A program made the translations under genes and the position numbers. From assembly GCA_037957365.1 (NCBI GenBank), contig JARHVA010000593.1, forward strand, positions 327,501-391,500: DNA of 64,000 bases. Direction: 5' to 3'. This document shows, in pieces, positions 11,339-22,493 of this stretch (positions are counted from its first letter, which is position 1; the number at the start of each line of letters is the position of its first letter). The notes below the pieces were generated by a model, which had not been told where the DNA came from, ran no database searches, and worked only from the letters and a program-made list of their open reading frames with translations. The stretch is from Torreya grandis (Eukaryota > Streptophyta > Pinopsida > Cupressales > Taxaceae).

Positions 11339-12240
11339 TTATGGTTAAATAAGCTTGGGAGGGAGCATGTGGAGTAAGAGAGGACGGTCTTGTTAGGGAG
11401 GAGCATGATGTGCTCAATGGAGAGCTATGAGAGGAATATTTTTTTCCCCTATGATCAGCCATTTAACTTAGAGGAAAATCCAAAAAAAATCATTTGAGAA
11501 CTATTTTTTGATGATTCTTGTTTCTATAAAATTCTCCAACCCAAGATTCATATACTAAATTAGATGAAATTGAATTTCACCGAGTATTTTACCTAGAAAC
11601 TACATTCAAGTTTTTTGGTTGGTCATTTCCATACAGCTTAGGGAGGAGACTAGATTTTTATTCAGGTAATGTTTTTAGCATGTGAAGGATTTAAAATTTT
11701 CTATTTTATGGGAGAATCTCACTGGATCTAATGACATCTGCTTTGGCTGAGAAAAAGGTCTATAATCAGCATTTGAAAGTTTCACATGTCGATCATTTTC
11801 TTGCAACTACATAGGTTTCTTCTAATTAAAAATTATATTCATGTGAATATATTTAAATTTTAAATTATTTTAATTTAATAAAATATTTAAAATTGAAAAT
11901 TTTGGAATATGAGCCATATTAGAGCCCCATTAGTGATTAATTATCATAGAAGTGTTTACGAGGCTAAAAATTTGATCATTTTATGGGTTTTTTAATCTAG
12001 AATCCAATGAAAATTAATTTTTGAAATTAGAGTTGTATATCTCCTAATTTAATTGTTTTTGTCTATTTTTTGGTGTTTTAAAATATGTAAAGTTTAAAAT
12101 CTCTCAAACAGTGTTGAGTTTTATGCTAAAAATTAGAGGTATTAACTAGTTTATGATTTGAATAAGTGGATAGGATGAATTTTGTGTAAATTCATTATAA
12201 TTTTTCTATTATTTTTAATTTTTGAAAAAACTAGGTCAAA

Positions 12241-13000
12241 ATGGCTAGTTTATAACACATCTTGTTTCCAGATTCACAAAAATTGATAGGTAAACATTTT
12301 ACTTTATGGAGTCACAAGGTTTTGATGATATGTGAATATCAAAATCTTAATCAAATAATGCTTGATAAAGATCAGAGTCCTACCACTAATACTGATGACT
12401 ATGATAAACATCATCATGAGGCTCTTATATTATTAAAACTATCAGTAACACATAATTTAATCTTAGAGGTTAGAAATGCGACCAGTTCATCAACTTTGTC
12501 GACTAATCTTACTTTTAAATATTAGGCTTTTGAAGATAGTAGGGTATTATATTTGAAATTTTTGTTATTTTCCACTAAGATGTAGGAAGGTAGCTCCATT
12601 TTTGAATTTTTATTATAGATCAAGGACATTAGTGATCAATTTAAGGCTGTATAGAAGCTTATTGATGAGCAAGATTTGACTGCTCTAGTTATGTAGAATT
12701 TTCCACCTTTATTTGAGTTATTTATGGAGTCCTTGCACATGATTGCTAAGATATAGACTTTGGAATTTAAAAAATTGTCCACATTGTTATTACAAAATCT
12801 AAGATGGTATAAGAAGATAGTGTTGTCTACATCTACTTCTATAGAGAGTGTATTTTTCATCAAGGAAAAGGGTAAACATTGGTAAAACTACTAGTTCTTC
12901 CATAGAAACTTCATAAGTGGTTCTAATAAGAGATCTAAGTGGAAATGTTTTTACTATAAGTAACCTAGTCATCTTAAGAAATATTGTAGGAAAAGACAAC
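12241..13000 (+). pseudogene. Copia C gag relic
   Basis: Begins ATGGCTAGTTTATAA. Then 12262-12525 is open and reads FPDSQKLIGKHFTLWSHKV, the copia gag block for nucleocapsid precursor proteins (...F.G.NF..W...M). A later FTLWSHKVLMICEYQNL segment supports it. At about 12945-12990 a decayed CX2CX4HX4C zinc knuckle reads KCFYYK.PSHLKKYC with its second Cys changed. Stops within. Confidence 0.7.
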
Positions 13001-13270
13001 AAGATATGGCTAACCCCAGAAAGAAAGCTCATCATGCGAATGTAGTTGAAGGTGAAGGTGAGGAAAAATCTCCTGATTTTTCTTTCATGGCTTCTAGTGG
13101 TAATTATATGGTGGATATATCTTGGTACTTTGATTCAAGGGTGTCTTGTTATTATACATGTCATAAGGACTGGTATGTGTATTTTATTAAAAATAACAAT
13201 AGTAATGAATATGTATCTTTGGGAGATGGTAGAACTCTTTTTGTGAAGGGATATGTTAATGTTTAGATCA
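13000..13270 (+). pseudogene. Copia C protease relic
   Basis: The open stretch 13006-13266 contains WYFDSRVSCYYTCHKDWY, which corresponds to the copia protease motif W..DSGA(T/S).H. Here the active-site glycine is Arg and the alanine is Val, so the enzyme would be inactive. Downstream is YVSLGDGRTLFVKG, matching the conserved V.LGDG....V.G block. The identification is secure despite the lost active site. Confidence 0.8.
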
Positions 13271-13499
13271 ATTTTAATGGTGTAATTTGGTATACATTTA
13301 AGAATGTTAGGTATGTTCTTGATATGAATAAAAATCTACTTTCAATTAGTGAGATCACTTCAAAATCTAATTTTGTTGTAAAATTTAAAAGACAAAAATG
13401 TTTAGTCACTACCAGAGATAATAAGATTATTGTTGTTGGGATTAGTGAGAAAGGCTTGTATAAGCTTGCATATCCATAAAGGACAAAGGCAAGTGCACT

Positions 13500-14480
13500 T
13501 GCAGTGGTTTATAGCACAAGTTCACTATGAAATCAAAATCATGGGCATTTAAATTTCTAGTATTTGAATACATTGAGAAATACTAAGATGGTTAAGGGGA
13601 TTCCTTCTATTCGGGATAGTCATCATGTATGTATTGTTTCTCAGTTGGGGAAGTTATATATTCACTTGATGTTGGTAAAACTTTGAGAGCTAAAGGAGTA
13701 TCATATCTAGTACATGATGACTTGCATGGTCCAATGTAGACACTTACCCCTTCTAGAGCCCATTATTTTCTATTATTGGCTAATTATTTCTCTAAGAAAA
13801 AGTAGGTATACTTTCTAGTGAAGAAATTTGATTATTTTTCTAACTTCCTTACTTAGAAATCTATAGTTGAAAAATAAGTGGGATGGTTAGTGAAATATCT
13901 TAGAATGGATAATGGGTGTGAGTTCATCTCAAAATATTTCAAGGATTTTTTTTCCACTTAAGCCATATACAACCATTACACTACCCATTACACTCTATAA
14001 CAAAATGGAGTTGTGGAAAGGTGAAATAGGATGGTGATGGACATGGCTTGTTGTATGGTCCAAAGTAGAAATGTCCCATATAGATATTGGGTAGAAGTAG
14101 TGAATAAAATGGTGTAAATCCTCAATAGAAGTCATACAAAATCATTGGATAATATGAATCTAGAGGAGGTTTGTTCAGGTCAAACTCCAGATGTAAGTGC
14201 TTTTAGAATTTTTGGTTGTGTAGCTTTTGTAATTATTCCTAGTCAAAAGAGAAGTAATTTGGATGCAAAAATCAAAGCATACATGTTTGTTTGGTATAGT
14301 GAGTAGTCAAAGGCTTAAAAATTACTTTATGTTTCTAATAACAATTTTTTGGTAAATTGAGATGTCATAGGAAATGAACAGATACCATACTTCATAACAA
14401 CTAGTACAGTTTCATATTTTGAGTCATTATTATCTTCTAATGATTCTATTAGAAGTTATAATGTGAAATTTGAACATGAT
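13500..14480 (+). pseudogene. Copia C integrase relic
   Basis: Integrase blocks are visible in several frames: a WGHLNF-like zinc-binding start near 13540, an LRMDNGCEF-like stretch near 13900-13925, and NGVVER-like sequence near 14005-14025, followed by the FGCVAFV segment near 14205-14230 that marks the C-terminal region of copia integrases. Stops and frame changes are frequent. Confidence 0.65.
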
Positions 14481-14559
14481 TCTAGTTCATAAGTGGAATC
14501 ACATCTTAGGGAGGGAATTGTTTTAGGTTATTATGAGGTTCCAACAAAATAACCAAAGA

Positions 14560-15560
14560 ATCCAAAGTGGTATTCTACCATAATGGAAGCACTAAAGGAG
14601 GGAGACTTGCCACAAGGTGTGGAAGGAAGATGATTGAGATCAGGAAAGCAGTTGGTAATAGATGCAAGCATGATAATTTTACTCTAACAACTATTATCTC
14701 ACATGTATTTGAGCCTAATTCATTTTTAGAGGCCAAATGGAAACATGAGTGGGAATCATCCATGTAATTGGAATATGATTCCTTGACGGAAAAAAAGACT
14801 TGGGAGTTCATGGAGTTACCACCAGGAAAGAAATCCATCGGTTGTAAATGAATTTACAAGGTAAAATGCAAAGAAGATGGTTACTTGGATAAACACAAAG
14901 CCAAACTTGTTGCAAAAGGTTATGCATAAGAGGAAGGGGTTGATTATGAACAGACTTTTGCTCCTACACAAATATGGCAAATTTTCATTTGATTATTATT
15001 ATTGCTACTTAGTTTAGATGAAAAGTGCACCGAATGGATGTCAAGAGTGCTTTCTTGAATAGATATCTAGAGGAGGAAGTCTACATGGTTTATCCATAGG
15101 GTTTTCATGTTCCTAGTATGGAACATCTTATTTTTAGGTTGATCAAGTCCTTGTATGGGCTTAATCAGGCCCCTCAAGCTTGGTACATGAAAATAAATTC
15201 ATATCTTAGGGATTCTAGTTTTAAAATGTGTAATTTTGAACCAACTCTCTATGTAAAGGTGTCTGGTGATGATATTTTCATTCTTATTGTATATGTTGAT
15301 GACATATCCATCATTGGTATTAGTGTTAGTCTCATTCAACAAATGAAGACTGATATTTTTTGTACTTGCGACATGATAGACTTAGGACTGCTAAAATATT
15401 GTTTAGGTGTTGAGTTTTGGTAAGGTGATTGTGTTGTATTCATGTCACAAAATAATTATGCCAAATCATTGTTGGAAAGGTTTATACTGATGGATTGTAA
15501 TCCAAATCACACACCTATGTAAGTTGGAGCTAAAATTTCAACTAAAACTACTTCATCTCA
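14560..15560 (+). pseudogene. Copia C reverse transcriptase relic
   Basis: Blocks in order are a WE.AM..E...L..N.TW.-like start (14740-14830), KVKCKEDGYLDKHKAKLVAK, DYEQTFAPT, and the open stretch 15118-15423 with LIKSLYGLNQAPQAWYMKI and IVYVDDISIIG. The YVDD active site is intact at about 15290-15304. The frame between 14950 and 15118 is damaged. Confidence 0.85.
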
Positions 15561-15759
15561 TATCAATAAAATAATGTATTGACATTTATCTAGTGGGTAG
15601 TCTCATTTACCTCACTACCACTAAACCAAATATTTATTTTGCAGTGAGTTTTCTATCTTGCTTCATGTCGAAACCATAAGAAGTACATTAGTTAGCTACA
15701 AAATGGGTATTAATATATGTCAATGTCACTCTTAACTTTGGCATACTATATAATAAGTC

Positions 15760-16150
15760 TATAGATTTTAAGTTTTTAGGATATTCTAAATCTGATTGGG
15801 CAGGATTAATAGATTCAATAAAATATACAATAGGCTATGTATTCACTCTTGGTTTAGGATTTTTCTCATGGTAGAGCAAACTAAAAACTATAGTGGCATT
15901 ATCTTCAATAAAAGTATAGTATAAATTTGTGGTCAATACAAGTTTTGAAACTATGTGGATAAAGAAAATATTGGAGGATCTTTAGTTTGAGTCATCAAAG
16001 CCTACTATGATTTTATATGACAACTAGAGTGTTCTAAAGATGGTAAAGAATCCATTATTCCATGATAGGACCAAATAAATTGAGTTTCACCATCATTAAA
16101 TTCAATAGTTGGTTATGAATGAAGACATTAGTCTATTATACTACCCCACT
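15760..16150 (+). pseudogene. Copia C RNase H relic
   Basis: Reads GYSKSDWAGLIDSIKYTIGY followed by an FTLGLGFFSW.SKL.TIVALSS stretch, then ILYDN.SVLKMVKNPLFHDR and IEFHHH. These are the standard copia RNase H blocks (sDaDWAG..d.R.STsGy, W.SkKQ..va.SS.EAEY, D...a..l..NP..H.RTKHI). One glutamate-bearing block is decayed. Confidence 0.8.
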
Positions 16151-16252
16151 ATAGAGCAGCCAGTTGATATAATAATCAAACCACTTGGTTCAGACAAGTT
16201 CATAAAATTCAAGGATAAACTTGGTCTTGTTTCTAGTTTTTTCATTAAGGGA

Positions 16253-16512
16253 GGGTATTAGCATATTATTGTATTACCTTAGGCTATTTTCTAAGGTATA
16301 TTTCTTATATTATGGTTATATTGTTTCTAACCACTTAGGTAGGTATGTTTCATGGACCAAGCTATTTTACATTACTCGATACTTTTGGTTTCACCCACCT
16401 CCTTATTTTTCGAATGTTCCTTCTGTGCCTATGTAATAGGATTTTCATTATATTGTCTTGTATGAATGTACACTGGTTAATTAGTTTATTCATCTCTTTA
16501 TTGAATCTAATA
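16253..16512 (+). repeat. Copia C 3' LTR
   Basis: Follows a purine tract (AAGGGAGGG at 16248-16255, which slightly overlaps the aligned start) and matches 11066-11325. Its first two bases appear changed from TG to GG. Confidence 0.8.
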
Positions 16513-16839
16513 AATGTACCCTAACATACCCCATTTTTTCATGATTTAAATAGGTACCCATTATTGTTAAGAAATCTATATTCATGGTCCATACCAACCT
16601 TAGGTATTCTAATATTGATGCACAATTTTATGGTTTTCTTCCAATTTTAATTTACATTGTAACATTCCAAAAGAAATAAAATTAAATCTTGGGCATTAAT
16701 CATGATTTATTTACCACCTTTGATTCTTTTTTCTATTTTGAATTCTTGTTCAAAGTCAGGGTTTGATTTAAGTGTATTTAAGATTTGATATATAATATCT
16801 TTTTCCTAGGATTCAAAGTTTCATCGAGTTCCCTAGATC

Positions 16840-17570
16840 ATGACATCTATCTACATCTTGTGTACTCAAAACTAAGTGTAGTCTTCATGAAATTTATAAA
16901 TCTACCCAAGAATCTAGATTCTAAATATCATTCCATGTGGAAGAATCTCATTCACTCACAACTCTCATATTTAATATTATATTCGAAGTCTTCCAAATAG
17001 TTTACTCATCATAATTCATCCATGTGTCAATATCTCCTTCACTTAAGACATACTAGTCTTCATGAAAATTCTAATTATTCCAAGTCTCCAAATCCCTAAG
17101 AATATGCCACATAGTGTAATCCCATTGATTCAGAACCCAGAAGATCAAGGCAGGTCTAATATATTTAAATTTATCAAGTATCTAATTAATCAAGATCACA
17201 ATAGGTGGCATAATCTCATTCACTTGGATCTCACTGATGGACATATAAAATCAATATACAAATAACCCTAAAGTCCTGATCATTCCATGTGGTGAGACAT
17301 TAATAAATCAAAGGCTATAGGATAAAAATACATAGTTGACATTTAACATCTTCTCGAATTCCTAATATCATTCCAAGTGGAAAAATATCATTAACTTAAG
17401 GGTAGCAGGATGAATAGAGTAGGGGTTCAAATTTTAATACCCTCAAGTAAACATGATCATGCCAAGTTGCATAATTTCATGAGAACATGGCTGAAGTACA
17501 AATGCAAATTTTGATAGCTAGACAGAAGTTGATGCATGACAAGAGGACATGTGGAAAATAAACCCATCAA
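16840..17570. repeat. Degenerate tandem repeat, period about 88 bp
   Basis: A box near CATTCCATGTGG followed by TCTCATTCACTTA recurs at 16929, 17017, 17103, 17197, 17281, 17369 and 17458, with weaker units at about 16840 and 17543. The spacings are 88, 86, 94, 84, 88 and 89. A second box, GTCTTCATGA, recurs at 16881 and 17056, 175 bases (two periods) apart. Units are strongly diverged from one another. No coding sense. Origin unknown. Confidence 0.7.
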
Positions 17571-17837
17571 AGTTGAAAAGAAATTTTAAATCAAAATGAG
17601 AGACAAATAAAAAGTTTGTATTTAAATTTATGTCACATGAACTGTGCATTAAATATTTATATTTTGGAAATATATACAAAATTTAAACAAACATCAAATC
17701 ACTTTACCATTAATATAAAAGCTACATATTCTAAATTTGAGCTCTCAAGTAACCAAAATCCCTAGTTTTGCCTAATAGATTTGTAATTTTTTTAGTCAAA
17801 TTATGATAAATTCTACACATTTCCATAGCACATAAAA

Positions 17838-20075
17838 TGGCTCCTAAAAAATCAACTCATAACCAAGCCACCTCTTCATACTCTATTACCAATGTCACTA
17901 AGTATATATACATTGTGTTTAATAAGAGTGCCCTGAATTTCAAGTGTCCTCACTATTCAACTATCTAGGATGTAGTGGATGCCATAGTGCCATATTAATC
18001 ACATGAACTTTCATCTCAGGAAGAGTGACAATATATCAATGGTTTGATGTCCATTAAGGAACATGGGATTACATAATGTAGTAACAAAATCTAAGGTAAT
18101 TCCCTGTATAGACTTTGTTATTTATTTTTTAATAGCACTTGGACTAGAAATTGATTACATCTTAGAACTCATAGAAGTGGAGTTTATTGTATTTATGGAG
18201 AAGCATTTGAAAGGTATCTCAATATTACAATGCCTGAGATCACTTATAACTAAGTTTTAGCTATTGTTCGGTTGGAACAAAATACATTAGAGGGAAAACT
18301 AAAATAATGGTTGAAACAGGATGATAAATTAAGAAATAAAGGGGGTATTTCCTCCAATCCCATAATTAAGTTCAAACCATACATTAGGATAGAAATGACA
18401 CTTATGAATATATTATATGGTTTTCCTAATACCACTTATGTATAGGTAAAGTGGGTACCCTTCCTAGAAATTCTCTTGACCTCAAATAAGATTATAGCAT
18501 TAGGAGAGGTTATCAGTGTTAGATTAAAAGGATAAATGTTCAAAATTGAGAAAAGGCCAGTTGATGTCAATTTTTATTTGATGTCCTATTTATTGGATGA
18601 AATCATATGGATGGTCCACAAAAATCATGGGGAACCATGACAACCATCTACTGAGTACCTAAATAATATTATTTTATGATGATTATTATTTACTTGCATG
18701 TTTATAAACTTAAGAATGAAATTAGAAGAATCTGTGAAGATATTTATCCTCAGGTTTGTTAGGCCATGTATGGAAACCAAATGCCTAGGATATATGAACA
18801 CATGAGAAAGAACATCTCCAAAATAGGAGATTATTGGTATTACTTAAACTATACTATCTTAGAATTGAAGGGACTAGAACATCTCCCATATATTTGCCAT
18901 GCCACATCCTAGATAAGCTAGTTAAATAAGAAATTACACATAAATTATACAACAATGTGAAAACACTACAATTATTATCATAAAACTCCCCTAAGCATTA
19001 TATAACTTCAATTTAAAATAAGGTAAAATATCAATTTAGTGGGAAATGTTAAGGTTCATTATGACCTAAAAGTATCCCAATACAGAGACTGGTATCCTAG
19101 GGAAAGAGTCATGATTTATCTTAAGCACCTTAGAAAAAAGAAAGGAGTTATCATCAAGTATGATCACAAAAAGTATGAACATGATGTTATCTTCTCAATG
19201 CTTCAGATTATTCTAAAGTTTGGATCCATATGAGTAAGCATAATATGCCAATGATTATTTCTCAAATAATCTAATATGACCCTAAAATCACTAGGGAGTG
19301 ATAAAATGAAATAGTGGAAGAGTTTAAAAGATCATGGAGTCATAAATGGCCTTTACCATAGTCTTAAACCACTCATGATCAAGATCAGCCTCCCTCTCCT
19401 AAACAAGAATAAATTGATCCATTAGAAGGAGAGCCTCGAAGCTTAATGGAGATGAATCTTTAAATTAGGAAAGACATTCTCAAAGGTCTTCCTAGTCCTC
19501 ATCTATTTGATACCACTTTAAGCATAAAAAACACAATTTTGAGGACCTTTCCTCATCTAGATGGACAAATAAGGAATTTTTCTTAGGTACCTTTGGCCCC
19601 ACTTTCTATACTTATAAAAGTAAGTCTTCCTAAGTTTATACAAATTTATTTTAAATACATTCCATCTACTCCTCTTTCCCCTCAACTACCCTCAATGAGT
19701 CTACCTTCACCAACTACAACAAGTTTTGGGGTAACTCACAAATATTTCCTACTATACTCATTTCCCCTCCATCTACTCTTTCTTCCATCACCATTATTTC
19801 CCACCTACAATAGTAATTCCTAATACTATGGCTCCCTTATTAGTTTCATCTTCCCCTTCATCTACCATTTTCCCCATAACCACTCACGAAGGGAAATCTA
19901 GAATTATTCCATCCTCTTTCTAGACTCAGTAATTGGAAGAAAGACCATCATCAAGTCTATTTGTCTTAGGAATAAATCTTAATGAGGAACCGAAGGAAGA
20001 ACATGAAGATATAGTTTCACTAGTGGATTACCCCATAGATGAAGAAGAGTAAAATTTATAAACTATGAAGGAAGA
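17838..20075 (+). pseudogene. Decayed coding relic of unknown family
   Basis: Not recognised. Starting at ATGGCTCCTAAAAAATC the sequence reads, with frame changes and stops, as one extended former protein. Recognisable stretches are MAPKKSTHNQATSSYS, a WVPFLEILLTSNKIIALGEV block at about 18450-18515, VDVNFYLMSYLLDEIIWMVH at 18555-18615, then a 64-codon open stretch at 19039-19233 (RDWYPRERVMIYLKHLRKKK, then IIKYDHKKYEHDVIF). A Ser/Pro-rich segment follows (19590-19920), and an acidic end near 19980-20050 (EEPKEEHEDI, DEEE). The order of globular part, Ser/Pro-rich part and acidic tail suggests a single gene of about 700 codons, either an extra ORF of a retrotransposon or a decayed host gene. 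Copia A ends a few bases after it. Confidence 0.4.
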
Positions 20076-20088
20076 AGAGCTTAAATTA

Positions 20089-20333
20089 TGAGCATAAATC
20101 AAATAAGATTTATTAATCTTATGAATCATAAATTACAAAGTTTTATTTATAACCCTTAATATGCTCATAATAATCCTACTAAATAGGATGAGCAAATAAA
20201 CTAATAACAATATTAAATATTCTAATATTATTCAATGACTAATATAGACTAACAATAACCTTAATATTATGTGGTTTGTTTTATGTAATAATAACCATGT
20301 TTACACAACATACTTATGAATTAATTTATTCCA
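20089..20333 (-). repeat. Copia A 3' LTR
   Basis: On the minus strand, a purine tract (AAATGAGGGAATAT) is followed by TGGAATAAATTAATTC, parallel to the GGGGGGAATAT/TGGGATGATTAATTC junction of copia B. The far end is set at TGAGCATAAATC (plus strand), giving TG...CA ends, but there is no second copy to prove it. It shares an ATTATGAGC block with the copia B LTR. Confidence 0.55.
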
Positions 20334-21545
20334 ATATTCCCTCATTTAATTCATTATAGTTTGGAATGTACAAGAGAAAAAACTTCTAAATGCCTCAAAC
20401 TTATCATGTGAAAGTGACTTTATGAATACATTTACACACTGGTCTTGAGTGAGACAATACTAGAGCAAGACATTATGTTGTTAAACATGTTCACATATGA
20501 AATAGACTCAAACTTCAATGATTTTAGTGTGTTTATGAAAAACTAGATTGTGAACTAGTTTAATAACACCCTGATTATCATAGTTCATAATTATTATTTC
20601 AGTATATGGAAATCCCAATCTTGATAGTATGTGATGTATCCATATCACCTCATAGATAGCTCCTCCTATAACATGATATTTTAATTTAGTAGAAGAATGA
20701 GAAACAAAGTTCTTCTTCTTGCTCCCCCATGAGATCAGACTAGATCCCAAAAGGAATACAACCCCAAAAGTGGATTTTCTATCTTCAATTGAACCTACAT
20801 GATTTATGTTTGTGTATCCTATCAAAAACGTATCATTCTTCTTGTATGCTAGGCCATAATTTATTTTTCCTTGAATATATCACAATACCCACTTAGTTGT
20901 TTTCCAATGGCTTACTTTTAGATCTTAAATGAACTGAGAAATATAGCTAATATTTGGCCTAGTATATGTGATGTACATGAGACTCATAATCAATTAATGA
21001 AAAAGAGTGGCTTCTATCAATGGTGATGGATCTAAGTGAGACAACTAAAGTATTGTCTCTATAGGTTTAGCCATTAGTTTGCAATCCATCATCTGAAACC
21101 TCTCAAGTAATGTCTTAGTATAATTCATTTGAGACATGAATATTTAGTGTTGTTTTTGCCATAATTACAATCCAAGATAGTAGTGTAATAGTTCAAGATA
21201 TGTCATTTCAAATTATCGGTTGAGATCTTTCTTTTTTGCATCAATCATCTTCACTTAGCTACCAGCATTGACTAGATCATTGACATAAACAATAATAATA
21301 ACTATCTCCTCCTTATTTTTTGAGGTAGAGATTGTATGGATTCCTTTAAAATCCATTATTTATGATATGTTCATAATTTTTTATATACATACTTTAGGAG
21401 CTTGTTTGAGACCATACAGAGATTTTATGAGTCTACACACCTTCTACACTTACCCTGGTCTAACATAGATTTATAGTTGGGTCATGTAGACATCTTCTTA
21501 TAGATCTCTATTTAATAAGGCACTTTTAACATCCATCTGATGAAT
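20334..21545 (-). pseudogene. Copia A RNase H and C-terminal RT relic
   Basis: The minus-strand open stretch 20508-20825 reads GYTNINHVGSIEDRKSTFGV, then WGSKKKNFVSHSSTKLKYHV and IMNYDNQGVIKLVHN with FHKHTKIIEV, a nearly complete copia RNase H. Upstream on the minus strand (20830-21545) are the C-terminal RT parts. They include an HQMDVKSALLN-like block at the Tat1 boundary and LIKSLYGLKQAPK-like sequence at about 21400-21440. The Tat1 insertion splits RT just before the first catalytic Asp (Q-M-D-V). Confidence 0.85.
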
Positions 21546-21550
21546 GTTCC
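21546..21550. repeat. Tat1 target-site duplication (left)
   Basis: GTTCC, repeated exactly at 35402-35406 on the other side of Tat1. It fixes both ends of the element and shows Tat1 inserted into copia A as a unit. Confidence 0.95.
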
Positions 21551-21704
21551 TGTAGACACCGAAATCATGTCGACTCCCCTGGTCATTCCCCGTCTTATTC
21601 TTCTTCGCCTATTTAACCCTTGTCGATCACTTGTTCCACCAACCTTGACCCTGGCAACATGTAAAAATGAGCACAGAGCTAAAGCTAGACTCTATCCCCA
21701 TTGT

Positions 21705-21795
21705 GCATCTGCCGACGATGGTCTTTTCCCGGCTGATGTCGCCGACGTCGGTCACTTATCGGCCGACGTCAGAAATCCTGCTGACATCGGTCACC
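21705..21795 (+). repeat. GACGTCGG palindrome cluster, Tat1 5' LTR
   Basis: Copies or near-copies of the self-complementary CCGACGTCGG lie with their GAC at 21714, 21735 (GATGTC), 21744, 21765 and 21783 (GACATCGG). A related cluster lies at 22366-22472. The core ACGT is the type bound by plant bZIP factors, but no binding is shown. Confidence 0.7.
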
Positions 21796-22493
21796 TTACC
21801 GTTATCCGTTATCAGTTGTCATTCGGTTTCCCAAACGGTTATTGAACCATCTCTCGAACCGTCCCTGGCCTTCATCAGCATCCGCCGATCAATCCCGAAG
21901 GCTAATCAACCATTTTTCGAATCAAACCGATCAATCATTCAATCGACCTCTGAACTCTGACATCCACAGACTCTGGCAATCAACACTCTCGCGATCAACC
22001 AACTCTGGCATCAACCAATCTGCATTCGCTTCAATCCGGCACTGCACAGACAACTTCAACTATGGCTTTCATCACGTCTTCTGACAGGTAAGTGTTTTCT
22101 CTGTTTATTTTCATTTCTTTCTGATTATTCTTTGTTCATTATTTCTGTCATCCTGAATCTTCAAACCACAGACCCAAGTTCTGAATCTCTCCTTTACATC
22201 CCTGCCCACTACCCCAATCTATAACTCTGTCCAGACTTGACTAAAACCCCCAGACTCTGTCCAAACCTGACCTTACCTTGCCCAGACCCTGTCCTGACCT
22301 TATCTCGATTCTGTCAGACCCTGTCTCGACTCTCCCAGGCCTTCTGCAACTCGTCCAAAACCTGTCTCGACCGACGCCGGTCACTGCCCCGACCGACGAC
22401 GGCACCTCAACTGATGTCAGCACTTTCCCAGACCGACACCGGCACCACAGAGACCGACACCGGTGACTGTGTAGAATAGTGCCTCATTATCAG

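Larger units (their letters stand above)
11066..16512 (+). mobile_element. Copia C: old Ty1/copia element
   Basis: Two matching LTRs of about 260 bp (11066-11325, 16253-16512) enclose gag, protease, integrase, RT and RNase H in the copia order. The primer site follows the 5' LTR and a purine tract precedes the 3' LTR. The coding region has many stops. The 5-bp flanks do not match convincingly, so the target duplication is lost or the ends are slightly misplaced. Confidence 0.85.

Noticed and set aside
11061..16517. A target-site duplication for copia C
   Set aside because: TTTTT before and AATGT after do not match under any small shift I tried.
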